The notes beneath the pieces are model-generated. The model was not told the origin of the DNA, ran no database searches, and saw nothing but the letters and a program-made list of their open reading frames with translations. Shown piece after piece: positions 23,634-36,500 of a DNA stretch of 64,000 bases. The stretch is from contig NC_063066.1 in assembly GCF_018812025.1 (NCBI RefSeq), positions 8,764,382 to 8,828,381 on the forward strand, written 5' to 3'. Position 1 is the first letter of the stretch. Every line of letters begins with the position of its first letter. This DNA is from Megalobrama amblycephala. Taxonomy: Eukaryota; Chordata; Actinopteri; Cypriniformes; Xenocyprididae. Both the position numbers and the translations under genes were made by a program.

Positions 23634-24060
23634 CTTCTCGCTGGAAAAGTGGAAGCATTACTCAGTTGTGCGGGTCCCCACCGCGTCGCGTCGCGTCGGC
23701 CGGGAGGAATGTTGAACAAAACCTGTGACTCGAGCCTCAGCACATCAAAATATGAACACGCCCAGCCCCTTTTTTGGATGTTAGTCTGCTAGTATCGGAC
23801 GTAATTAATGTCTACATGTTTCCACGAGGCTTTCCCGTCCGTTGTTACACCGTATCGCGCTGAGATCTTCAGATAACTTCTGCTGTTTACCTCTGCCACA
23901 ATCTCGTACTCTCTCTTCCCCGTTCCCACCCGCTTTCTCTCTTCACAATAAAAGTCCCCATGAGGACACAACTGCGATTTTACAAATATTGTTTTCGCTT
24001 TTGCAAGGCAAGTGGCTGTCTAGACAATTTAATTTGCTCAAATATCACCTCTAATAGACA
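23634..24060 (-). promoter_or_regulatory. hs6st2: hs6st2 5' flank: CpG patch and possible splice acceptor 7 bases before the ATG
   Basis: On the minus strand, CTTCCACTTTTCCAG ends at 23641 and is followed by CGAGAAG and the ATG. This is a plausible 3' splice site, implying an upstream leader exon. Just beyond lies a CpG-rich patch with a tandem CGCGT run (23684-23704). Either the transcript starts in this patch or a non-coding exon lies further up. A pyrimidine-rich plus-strand stretch follows at 23890-23945. Confidence 0.45.
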
Positions 24061-24336
24061 AAAATAATTTTGTTTTATATTTCACATCTTGTCGTTGTGA
24101 ACAATAAAAAAAAAATCACAACACAAAATAGCCTATCTAAATAAATAATGTTAATTAAATTTGTTGTTTGTTTATAAAAAAAAATTAGGAAGTCGCTGCT
24201 TAAAATGTTTTAACACATTTATCACATTATTTTCGGTACAATTGGATGAAAACATCAAGGGATGGTTATTTTGATTTTTGATATGGTAATGAAAAAAGGG
24301 ATATTGATAGCCCTATGCTATATTTATATGTACTCA
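24061..24336. other. AT-rich intergenic, nothing recognised
   Basis: Short intergenic segment between hs6st2 and gpc4 without identifiable features. Confidence 0.5.
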
Positions 24337-24950
24337 AGTGTTGGGGAAAGTTACTTTTAAAAAGTAATACATTACAGTATTGCATTACTCCCTAAAAAAT
24401 AACCAATTGCTTTACTTAGTTACTTTATATAAAAAGAAATGCGTTACATTCTGGATTAAAGAATATGATAAGGAAGTTCAACACTCTTATTTGTAAATCT
24501 AAATTCATTTTTTCTTATTAGTATGGTTGAATTAGATCATTGAAGGTCAGCAGCAAAGACATTGGTTTATAAAGTGAGATTAAATACATAAAGTATATTT
24601 GTGTCATTTAATATTGTTAATTATTACAGGTTTGTGTAAAATTCTGAGATTGCATTTCACTGTTTTTATTCATTTTGAGGAATACTGAATGTTTTCGTGC
24701 AAGTGAGATGAGTAAATGCATGTTCACATTTAGTCCAGAACTACAATAACATCATGTTCACAAAGCGCACACACAACACCTCTGCACTTTATTACTCTCA
24801 ACATGGGGACAGGAGAGCTGTCAGTCAATAAATGTGAAAAAGTAACTTAGATATTTTGTTGTAAATTGAAAAAGTAATGCGTTACTTTACTAGTTACTTG
24901 TAAATGTAATCTGATTACGTTACTCAAGTTACACCCCCCCCCCCAACACT
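24337..24950. mobile_element. DNA transposon remnant with AGTGTTGGGG termini
   Basis: The left end AGTGTTGGGGAAAGTTACTTTTAAAAAGTAA is answered at the right by TTACTCAAGTTACACC-CCCCAACACT. Internal GTTACTTTACTAGTTACTTGTAA is typical of this widespread fish family. A poly-C run (24934-24944) sits in the right end. No transposase frame. Confidence 0.8.
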
Positions 24951-25169
24951 GTACTTAGTCGTCTTCATCTTATCTTAACAGTTTAATTTAATAACACAGT
25001 GAAGACTAACACTTCAACTTAATTAATGGTTTTGATTAATCAATGTTCATGATTGTTCTAAGTCTTTGGTGTTTCATTAATGGGTTCCCTTAAAGAGATT
25101 TTCAAAGCAATCATGCAATTCACTGGCAACAGAGCAGAAATGACATGACACATTTAAATATCTGCAGTC
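24951..25169. other. Intergenic gap between hs6st2 and gpc4
   Basis: Nothing recognised beyond being downstream of the probable gpc4 polyadenylation signal. Confidence 0.5.
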
Positions 25170-27669
25170 TTTATTTCAACAAGACTAAGAAATGTTTAAT
25201 ATAACTTTTCTCTTACATTTTTAGCATCTATCTCTTTGTTTTGCCCATATTAAGCACATACTCTGAATGGGTAAAATCTGATGAACATCTCTCAGAGACC
25301 ACTAAAACGACTGCTCATTATTTACATTTTTTTCCTTTTCTTTCTTCAGTCTCTCTCACTCCTCATCACCGATGACTCCATTGATATACAGGGCTGCGGG
25401 TCCTGCAATCTGTCCACCTGAAGTTCAGCATTCAAACTAAAGATGACATTGCAGAGGTTCATTCAAGAGTCCATGTCATCTTCACACTGACTCGGAGTAG
25501 CTCGACATACTAAGCACAAGACACTTCCTTTCCTGGCCTTTACATCAGAGCCATCTTAACATGTGACAGTGGGAAGCTTTGGGTCATAAGGTAGGATAGA
25601 AAGCACATACTGCTTCCCATTCGTTGCAGCACATCAGCCTAGAAAAAATACATATCCGATCTGAGGTGCGGCGCATTACTGCTGTAGAGATATTTACTCA
25701 TTTCAGGCTCCTGAAACCCTGACAAGATTCTTTGCATGTCTGAGGACTGGCCATTCATCCATACATACTGAATGAATCTCCAAATGAATGAATAAAAACA
25801 ACAGTAAAAAGCTGAAATATGCATGCTGCAGATATGATTAAAAGCATCATTTAAAAACTCTCTTGCTGTGAGGTATCTGAATGCCAATTAAAAGTGCATG
25901 TGACATCAGGAACGATCAAGGACCGATGGCCAGCCCTGTCCTTGCATCAGCTTGTACGATTTTCATAATCCCCTAACATAAAACTATAACGACAAAAACA
26001 AATGCTTACGGTAGCTTGGTTTACAAAATCTAAATATTACGTATTATGAAATTTGAAGCCAATATAAAACCATCAAAGTGTGAAATCATTAAAATGCATT
26101 CATCTACAGACATAAATATTTTGAATACTGAAATTAAGATACCTAGAAAAGTGATGCTTGCGAATGCCTTTCAAAGAGACACGTGGTTAAATAACTTACT
26201 GTACAAGAGAAGGGGAGATAGTTTTTGTTTCTGAGAGGTGAAAAAAAACGTTTTTCTTTTTTTTTTTTTTTTAAACCAACCAACAAGCATTTGTCACACA
26301 TTTGAATGGGAACTCACCCAAAAAAAAAGAAAAAAAAAAGTCAACTGGTATTGGATCGTACCACACATACATACACAGTCTATTGCTCTATATGAGGAAT
26401 GGTTTAAAAATACCGTACCGACTTCTATGGATATCAATCGGGAATGGGAAAAAGCTGGACATTTTGTGTTAAAAACAGAAAAACAAAACAAGAGAGGCCA
26501 CCCAACCTCTCAAATTAGCACCGGCTGTCACTGTGTAGAAATCTTGCAGTACCTATCTTACAGTTTTATACCTTACAATACATTTCCAGCCAGATAAACA
26601 CCTCCAAGTAAAACCCTGTGTAGAATTCATCCAGACAGCTCAGTCTTGAGCCATCTTCAGCACACGCTCGTGTCCAGCTGGTCTTCCTGTAAGTTCATAA
26701 CTAAACATTCAGTAAAAAACAACTTTCCTCAGGCCGCACAGTCTGCATCATGCAGGAAACATGTCTCTGCATGTCATCTTTGAGGGAACCATCAAGGCCT
26801 ATTCATCAATGAATCAACTTTCACACAGACCTTACCTAACCAAGGCTCCTTCTTCATTACACACTATTAAGTTATTACTGAAGACTATATTCTCAAGTTA
26901 TGTATTATACAGCTGAAGGTATTTGGGATGATGATATGGGGGCTGTGAAGGTTGTTTGGAAACAAATACAGAAGAAAAAAAAACAACTTTTTTTCAGAAT
27001 AACCGTTTCATGTCTGGGATTCCGCAATTTTGATTTCATTCATAAGGCAGCATTGTATAAGTTATTGTCGATCAAAGCCCTAATAAAGGGCCCATTTATA
27101 AACTATTTAAGGCATCATGAAGTATTTATCAACCTCAATAACATCCAAGGAACATATATGATCTGCAGCTAACCGAAGCCTCCATGCACACCCACACACG
27201 CACACTCAAAATGGATTAAAAGTCAGTCTAACGAGTACTTCATACAGATTTGCTTAAATCACATACATGTGTTATATGGGTTGATTAATTGTTTACCTTT
27301 AGAAAAAGCACTTGGATGATATATACAGCCAATCACACACCATCCACCCAAACACACACTCAGTCTGACCTACTTTCAAACAAACACCTAACCGAAAATA
27401 TCACTATGAGGAGTTGACGATTCTGGACTCTACAGACATAAAAACCCAGCTGAGTGGAAACGTATAGCTGTACATAAATGAAGTCCGTTCTTATAAACAC
27501 AAAAAATACACTGAAGGGAAGTTATTTGAATATTAATAACTTGAGTGTCTTCCCCCGATGGCAGGCAGACGGAGATCCTGAAAGCAGTGTCTTTAATGTC
27601 CTATGGCAGTTTTCTGCTCTCTCGTTCAAATTCGTACAAACACACATCCTCTTCCTCTCTGGGCCGGTC
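25170..27669 (-). other. gpc4: Probable gpc4 3' UTR with AATAAA signal
   Basis: From the stop codon at 27670 the minus strand runs 2.5 kb nearly free of recognised transposons, unlike most of the window, to an AATAAA hexamer at 25170-25175 that precedes the transposon at 24337-24950. The absence of insertions over this length fits a transcribed, constrained 3' UTR. Alternative signals could give shorter forms. No coding exon is present in it. Confidence 0.5.
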
Positions 27670-27887
27670 TTATCTCGTGTGAAGGGTGAGCAGGGCGAGC
27701 AGGAGCGCTGCCACCGCCAGTGCCAGACTGCAGGGTGTCAACCGCGTACCACTGGAGGGCTGGTTGTTCATATCCCTGAGGATGCGAGGTGTAACGGGCG
27801 CCGGGGTGGAGAAGTAGATGTCGCCGTCACTGTCGCAAGAGGGCGAGTCGCAGCCACTTCCGCTTTCCTCTCCGCTGCCGGCATCCT
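27670..27887 (-). CDS. gpc4: Glypican-4 last coding exon: heparan-sulfate attachment sites and GPI signal
   Basis: After the acceptor CTCTTCAG|AGGATG the exon codes for a Ser-Gly cluster in acidic surroundings ([12 protein letters not shown]), the glypican heparan-sulfate attachment region. A short spacer with two Cys, [20 protein letters not shown], and a hydrophobic end [19 protein letters not shown] follow. The last 17-20 residues are the typical cleaved GPI-anchor signal, with PSSG a likely attachment neighbourhood. The stop is TAA (27670-27672). The exon is GC-rich compared with its introns. A 137-codon plus-strand frame across it is its shadow. Confidence 0.95.
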
Positions 27888-30800
27888 CTGAAGAGCCAGG
27901 AAAGACAGATAAAAGTTAAAAACAGGGCTTGTAACTTCACACTGGTTTTATAATTCAAATTTAACCATTGTTACTCAAATGAAACGTGCAGAAGCTGATG
28001 CCTCGTACCATTGACAAATGAGATGTCGGTGCCAGTGTAAGCAGCCTTAAGCCAGCTGGTCATTTCCTTCAGCACTGCTATTTGCCGCCGAATCACCATG
28101 TCTGGTTTGGTGATGTCAACTTCCACATCAGGATTAGACACCTGATTGGCTAAGCCATTGCCCATGACGACAGATTCGTACCTGCATGTGAGGAAAGAAA
28201 TGAAAAGTTGGGTGGGCGGTCAATGTTGCAGTTTGAGTCAGTAAAGGAATGAAGGAATTTTACTGTATCTGGATCAATGACCATTAACAGTGTCGTTAAA
28301 AAGCTAGTCTAGAACACACGCACCAAGGTCTTAGTAATGACCTCATGTTTGTTTCATATGCTTTCAAAAAAAAAAAAAACAGTCACAATTTATATTAGGT
28401 GTCTTTAACTACTGCTTACATAAAAAATAGTTAGGTACTATGTATTATTGTGTTCATTTAGTATTGCAAAACACATTTGCTGCAGGTTTGGTGGTATGGG
28501 TAGGTTTAAAGGTGGGTTAAGGTGTAAGGGATGGGTCAAAAGTCTAATTATAGAAATAATTACAGCTGTAATTTCATGCAGGTATTTTCAAATGTAAAAA
28601 CATACAGTACAGTCCAAAAGTTTGGAACCACTAAGATTTTTAATGTTTTTAAAAGAAGTTTCGTCTGCTCACCAAGGCTACATTTATTTAATTAAAAATA
28701 CAGTAAAAAACAGTAATATTGTGAAATATTATTACAATTTAAAATAACTGTGTACTATTTAAATATATTTGACAAAGTAATTTATTCCTGTGATGCAAAG
28801 CTGAATTTTCAGCATCGTTACTCCAGTCTTCAGTGTCACATGATCCTTCAGAAATCATTCTAATATGCTGATTTGCTGCTCAATAAACATTTATGATTAT
28901 TTTCAATGTTGAAAACAGTTGTGTACTTTTTTTTTCAGGATTCCTTGATGAATAGAAAGTTCAAAAGAACAGCATTTATCTGAAATACAAAGCTTCTGTA
29001 GCATTATACACTACCGTTCAAAAGTTTGGGGTCAGTAAGAATTTTTATTTTTATTTTTTTGAAAAATTAAAGAAATTAATACTTTTATTCAGCAAGGATG
29101 CATTAAATCAATCAAAAGTGGCAGTAAAGACATTTATAATGTTACAAAAGATTAGATTTCAGATAAATGCTGTTCTTTTTAATTTTCTATTCATCAAATA
29201 ATCCTGAAAAAAAATATTGTACACAAATATTTTGTACAATTGTACACATTAAATGTTTCTTGAGCAGCAGATCAGCATATTAGAATGATTTCTGAAGGAT
29301 CATGTGACACTGAAGACTGGAGTAACGATGCTGAAAATTCAGCTTTGCCATCACAGAAATAAATTACTTTGTGAAATATATTCAAATAGAAAACAGTTAT
29401 TTTAAATTGTAATAATATTTCACAATATTACTGTTTTTGATCAAATAAATGTAGCCTTGGTGAGCAGATGAAACTTCTTTTAAAAACATTAAAAATCTTA
29501 GTGGTTCCAAACTTTTGGACTGTACTGTATGTTCACAAAAAGTTAATTGTATCAAATGATTACTTTAAATGTTAGTACTTTAAAGTTAAAGACATAATAT
29601 AAAGTGGGACCAAAAACGTTTATATTATTTTCAAGAAATGTTTCAATTGAATGACTTTAAAAAAAAAAAATGTCATGTGGTTTAACAAGTGAAAAGTAAT
29701 ACCATATTTTCTTTAGACCATAAGTGTTCATGTTATTTTCAAAAATGTTTTTAAAAAGATTTTATGGAATTTTTTTTAACGTTAAAAAAAATAATTAAAG
29801 TGTTAGTTCACCCAAAAATCAAAATTCTGTCATTTATTACTCACCCTCACGTCGTTCCACACCCGTAAGACTTTCGTTCACCTTGGAACACAAATGAAGA
29901 TCTTTTTGATGAAATCTGAGCGCTTTCTGTCCCTCCATAGACTGCTACACAACTACAACTTTGACGCTTCAAAAAGTTCATAAAGAGATCATAAAACTAA
30001 TCCATATGAATTGAGTGGTTTAGTCTAAATTTTCTGAAGAGACTCGATCACTTTATATGATGAACAGATTTAATTTAGCTTTTATTCACATATAAACATT
30101 CATCAACTCCCACATGTTTGCATGACATACGAGAACCAATGAGGTTCATTCTCGTCTGTTTCGCAGCACATTTGAGCTTCAGGAAGAGGTTTGTTCTTGC
30201 ATGTCAAGCAGGTTCAGTTGTGCTTTTATGTTTGCTGATCAATGTTTATATGTGAATAAAAGGCTAAATTAAATCTGTTCATCATATAAAGCGATCAAGT
30301 CTCTTCAGAAAATTTGGACAAAACCACTCAAATTCATATGGATTAGTTTTACAGAACTTTTTGAAACGTCAAAGTGGTAGTTGTGTAGCTGTCAATGGAG
30401 GGACATAAAGCTCTCAGATTTCATCAAAAAGATCTTGATTTGTGTTCCGAGGACGAACAAAGGTCTTACAGGTTTAGAACAACACGAGGGTGAGTAATTA
30501 ATGACAAAATTTTCTTTTTTTGTGTGAACTAACCCTTTAAACTTGATCACTAACCCTTGCATTTTATTTTATTTTTTTTAATTAATAGATCCGGACAAAA
30601 AAAAAAAAAAAAAAGACCCATTGACCCACCTGCTTTTGGCTGTACCATTCCAGCATTCATCACCATTGGCAATCCGGTCTCCAACACACACCGTGTCCGG
30701 CAGGGTGGACCAGAACTTCTTGGCATGCTTCAGTTTCTTCTTGACATCCGTCAACTAGGAAAAAAACAGTTTGTTACAAATGTCCCATTCTGATCTAGTA

Positions 30801-33557
30801 GAATCAATCAACATGTTAAAGAAAGTGTTTGGAAGGGATATGGGTGGTAATAAGGGAGACCCTTATCCTTACCAGTCGGTCCAGGCTGGTGCCAGCGGCA
30901 GTGGTGGGTCTGGCATCAGGGCTGTAGGGTCGGAAACGCCCAGGGAAGCCCGAATCTTTAGGAGAGCGCCGGGTGCGGAAAGCCATGTTGGGTTTGGGCT
31001 GCCCACAACCCTGAAACACCTGAAACAAACAACCATAAATATAAAATATCTAAAACCATTTATATACATATCATAATATATATCAATAAATGAACAATAG
31101 CAGTTGTCAAGTTTGCGATTTACATGTCAAAATGTCATTTTGAAAAGAAATTAAAAACCACACCTTCTGTGAGACCTGCATGCTGTTCTCCTGCATGTTC
31201 ATGATGGCGTCTGAAATCTTCACGTCTATAGGGTCCATGACAGACTCAAAGTTAAAGGGTCCCTCTAGCCTCTCAGCGAGACCCAACATGGCATCTAAAA
31301 TGGAAAATAAATGCACTCATCAGAAGATCACCCACAAAACATTTCAATACCACTTTTCCAAATACCCATGCCTAAACAATTTCGCCGCAAGTTGTTTCCA
31401 CCACTAGAGGGCAGTATACAGTCATCAGTCCAGGCTAAGTTCATAAGGAACTGAAGTCCGTTGCACGAACAGCTTGTTAAACAGACAGAGTTGAACAAGC
31501 GCCCCAATTAAGGTTCCCCCAAAAGCTGTCAGGCAAAGTGAGCAAATCCAGTCCCAGAGTCCCGAGAGCCAGGAACAGTTTGTGAGAGCGCATGAGAATG
31601 TGTGACAGGACCTGGGACCACACGGCCTTCAGAGCCACAAGAGGCCCAAAACACTTCATGAAACATGCAAGGATAAAAACAGAGCTGTTCCCAGCGTTCA
31701 CTCCTAATTCAAGTCAATTTCAATCCTGGTTTCAAGCTGAGGCTTCACATAAATTGTTTTGGCCTTAGAGCAAGTGAACAAGAGGAAACCATTTCAGTGT
31801 GACCTGTTCATTTTTTAATCTGTGCTTATTATACTTCTGTTCTTAGAGTGGAAAACTGGTTCCATCGCATTTAATAACGGTTCAGTAATAAATCAATTAC
31901 TTGAGTCATTTAACACTCTCTTACCCAGGAAGTTATTCCACTCTGTGTCCAGATCGGCCTGATTGGCCAGGCAGCCTCGCATAACGTTGAGACAGTAGTT
32001 CTTGCAGGGCTTCAGCGCCACCTGGCCGGTACAGTACGGGCAGTAATACATCTTCATAGCTGCACGCACGCAGCTCGGAGAGGCGCTTACCTGAGAGAGA
32101 GGACGAACAAGAAGATTGTAATTGAGCGGAGTCAGCAAAACAGACACCGGAGGAAAAGGTTAATGAGTCTCTAACCTAATTCACATGCCTGATGTTGCTG
32201 ATAAAACACTGAACAGAGAGCAATAGTGACCTGGCCACCTTTCATAAGGTCACTGCTGAACTTGTGTTTGCTCAATTTGTCATTGGAGGTTCAATTGCTT
32301 CTGCTAACTCACTACACACGCTGAGAAGCCTTGGCCTCTGATCTTTTAATGCTGGGAGATAAGCTGCGATGGGTCCATCCAGGTGTCCCCCTTCACATAC
32401 TGATAAACCCTATAGAAAACCTGTACTTTAGATCTCTGTCCCTGAGCTCTGACTCGCTTAATAAACATGAGTCGCCATGCTAACCAAAGGCAACGCTAGA
32501 GCTGGGTGGTATTAAAGATTTGATTCCGACTTACAAACTCTTGATTCGATTTTATTCTGAGACAGTTTGACTCGATTCTAATTCATTGGGGTGTTTGTCA
32601 GTTTTGCATACATAAAAAATTCTCTCTCTAATGCTGTAACTTAAACAGGCTAGTGTTTCAGACACTGCAAAAAATGCTGTTCTTACTTAGAGTTTTTGTC
32701 TTGTTTCTAGTCTAAATATCTAAAAAGCATTTTCTTGACAAGTAAAAATTATTTTCTTGTTTTTAGGAAAAATGAGTCAAAATTAAGTGAGTTTTTCCTT
32801 AAAACAAGCAAAATAATCTGCCAATTTGGTAAGCAAAATAATCTTAATCCAAACTGAAAACAAGATTATATCTCTTATTTTTGGTTTGAAATAAGATAAT
32901 ATTTTGCTTACCCCACTGGCAGATTATTTTGCTTGTTTTAAGGAAAAACTCACTTAATTTTGACTTATTTTTCCTAAAAACAAGAAAATAATTTATACTT
33001 GTCAAGAAAATGCTTCTTGATTTAAGAACTTTAAGATATTTTGACTAGAAACAAGACAAAAACTCTAAGTAAGAACAGCATTTTTTGCAGTGGACAGATT
33101 CAAACTGATTTAAATTGATCTTTTCCAATTTTACATTAAGAAAAATCTGTTCATAAGCAGGGTTATCATTAACTAATATTAAACGTGAAAACCAATAAAA
33201 ACATATTGTTAACTGAAATAAAGCTGAAATAAAATCAGTAGATAATGAAAGATTCAATTGATGATTATTAGATTAAAAAAAAAATTAGAAATGAAAACAT
33301 CTTAATTTAATTTGATACAAGGGCAAAATGTTCCTATAGTTCAAGTTGTAGCACTAGAATTACTAACTAGAAATAAATAAAAACTAAAATTGATTATAAA
33401 AAAAAATATTTTGGACCCTGGACCACAAAACCAGTCATAAGGGTCAATTTTTTGAAATTGAGATATATACATAATCTGAAAGCTGAATAAATGAATAAGT
33501 AGGATAGGACAATATTTGGCCAAGATGCAAGTATTTGAAACTCTGGAATCTGAGGGT

Positions 33558-33593
<36 letters not shown>

Positions 33594-36500
33594 AATATTC
33601 AGATAATCGCCTGTAAAGTTGTCCAAAGGAAGTCCTTAACAATGGATATCCACTCACAAAAATATATTTTTTTATATATTTACGCTAGGAAATTTACAAA
33701 ATATCTTCATAGAACATGATCTTTACTTAATATCCTAATGATTTTTGGCATAATAGAAAAATCGATAATTTTTGACCAACAATGTATTGTTGGCTATTGC
33801 TACAAATATACCCGTGGTCCAGGGTCACATTTGTAAAACAGAAATTAAATATTAAGCCTAAATAGTAATATAAAAAAAACCTTAAAAATTAAAATGAAAG
33901 CTTTTATTTTTATATTTTCAGTTAATTCAAGATATATAGTATATAAATATTACTAAAACACTTCATAAGAGTCAGTGATTGTGCTTTATGTTTTTAACTC
34001 ACTAAATTTGGCTGTGGTGCCAAATTTATTAGCAGCAGTATAGATTCATTAGCTGGGACAACTCCAAAAAACCCAAACGCATGCTTCTCACCGTGGAGAC
34101 TTTGCCCACCACCTCGGGCATGAGCGCCAGGCCGCGGGTGAACGTGCGGACTGCGATGAAAGAACGGGTTAACTGCAGGCGGAGCTTGCGTGGAACGTCA
34201 CCGAAGGGTTTGAGCTGCTCCATGTGCCTGCTGACGCACTCCATGTACGAATCGCCGAACTCGTACTGCACGTTGACCAGTCGGAACATGCGCTCCAGAA
34301 GCTCCGTCCAGAACTCCGCTAGCATGTCGTCCAGGTTGACAGCGCTGCTCCCGTGGCTGTAGTAGCGGCGTAGGTCACGGAAGAATTGCTCGAAGAGCTC
34401 GGCGTTCTTCACGTACATCAAGCCGTAGGTCCGCACGAACATGTCATTGAGGGATTTCTCTGCATTGTTCAACAGCTCTCTGAAGAACTCTGAGAAGAAA
34501 GAACAATATCAAGAGCGTTGGTTAGTTTTAAATGCGTCGAACTTGATGAAGGTTGTGCAAGAGCTTCTGTGAATGTTCTGGTAAGATGTGTGGGAGAAGA
34601 AAATTAGATACATTCCCAAAAATCTCGTCATAAGTTTTATGTTCTGATTGTGCACTTGTAGTGTAATTCATATATAATTTTTGTAATGAAGTAAAAGGCC
34701 ACTTAAGTGTACTTTTAGTTTACTATAAATGCTTGTACTTCTTCACAAGGGTTACATACTATCATGTTGTTCCAAATTCTGTTATTTTGTTCCCAGAAAC
34801 AATTTTTCGTTTTTCCAAGAATCATCACATCAGTCTTTTTTAAATCACCACAGGCTGTCAAACTCCAAAAAGGACTAATAAACATGTAGGCCACAACTTG
34901 TGCACTACATTCTTAGTCTTCTGAAGCCATTTGATAGTGAGAGGAACAGATTGACAGACTGTTTTTACTGTTAATCTCCAATACAACTCATAAAATATGG
35001 TGCAGGTTTGACATCATGATGTGTGGTTATGAGATTCTCAAAAACCAATAACGATTGATGAAGTCCAACCAGTCAGTATGTCTTCAGAAGACTGGTAAAA
35101 CAGGCAACGTCATCCAGACTACATTTACAGTGCTTTCTTGCTGCTTTTTTTGGCTTTTTATAAACTTGACAGATGTGGCCACAATAAACCGTCAGAAAAG
35201 ATCTCAATAAAGATTCATTAAAAATTCCATTTGGAACAACATGGCAGGGAGTAAATGACGGCAATTTTCATTTTTGAGAGAACTACTGCTTTAACATTCA
35301 TTAGTTGTACATTAAGAAACTTTTGAAAATTAGTATTTTTGGCAAGACCTCAGCTTTAAAGTATTCTTGGATAAGAAACACAATCCAAAATAAAAAAAAT
35401 GAGATCTCTACATCTCATCTTTAAAAGAATGTGCACTTACAGGCCCCGAACATAAATACAGCAGATATGATTTCGAGCACTCACGTAACATGGAACAGAG
35501 TGTACAAGCAGAAAGACTTCACTTTAGAAAAAGCACACAGACTGTCAACTTCAACACGTATAAAATGAATTGTTATTAACTTTGGAACTTCAGCTGGCAA
35601 TACGTCCATGATTTTGTCGTTACAATGACACTCGAGAGACGGCGATTTAGTGCTCCGCAGAGCCCTCTGCCTAACTCGCTCTCACCGACTGGAAAACCTA
35701 CCAGAACTGCCAGGGAGGCCAGAAAAGCGTACGCTTATTATCTAAACAGATTAATGCATATTCCATTTGCCCCAATGCAAGGTTTTCACTCGCTACGTTC
35801 CAGGAAAATAACTTTTGTGTCGAGGGAGAAAGAGCTGAGAGCGCAGAAAGGATGAAGGGCAGCTCGTGGTTCCAATAGGTAACGTCTCGCCCATCAAGCC
35901 GGCTGAGGCTGACCGCTATCAATGGCATTTTCCTGTTGTCACATTCCATTCGCTTTTCTTTCTCTCCGCACCGCTCCCGCTCCGTCCTTCAGAAGGCTTT
36001 TCAATAGGATTACTGAATAATGCCGACCCCCCTCCCCGAAAACGGACCTGTACCCCCCTGAAACCCCTCACTCTCTCTGACTCTCTCCTGCTTTCAGTTC
36101 ATCAGTGGCTTCAGAAGGCTCTCTTCATTGGAGACGGGGAACAATGCCCTACTTCATCCTGTGGAATGTCAGGCCCCCCCCTTCCCTCCCAGCCTCCCCA
36201 AATAATCCAGCCCCTCTCTCCCATGAAACTCTCTCTCCCGGCCGGCAAACCCTACTTACTTAATCTGAACAAAATGAGAATTCCAAAGAAATGCTTCACC
36301 TCTCTTCCCGCGCTCACACACGCTTGCCCCGCGAGGCGCGCCATTTGTTTTTCGCCTTTGTATCACCTTTCTCCTCTCGCTTAAAGCCTGCCGGCCCACG
36401 GCACAGATGCCCTGCGCATAATGAGCAAGACTTTGAAGTGTTAAGTGGCCATGAATCTGAAAGCGCCGTATGGCGTTCTCGTAAACCGTCTTTCACTACC

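Noticed and set aside
27478..27891. 137-codon plus-strand frame over the glypican last exon
   Set aside because: It is the antisense shadow of the GPI-signal exon.
35866..36384. 172-codon plus-strand open frame in gpc4 intron 2
   Set aside because: Pyrimidine-rich, Pro/Leu/Ser-biased, no motif or splice support.
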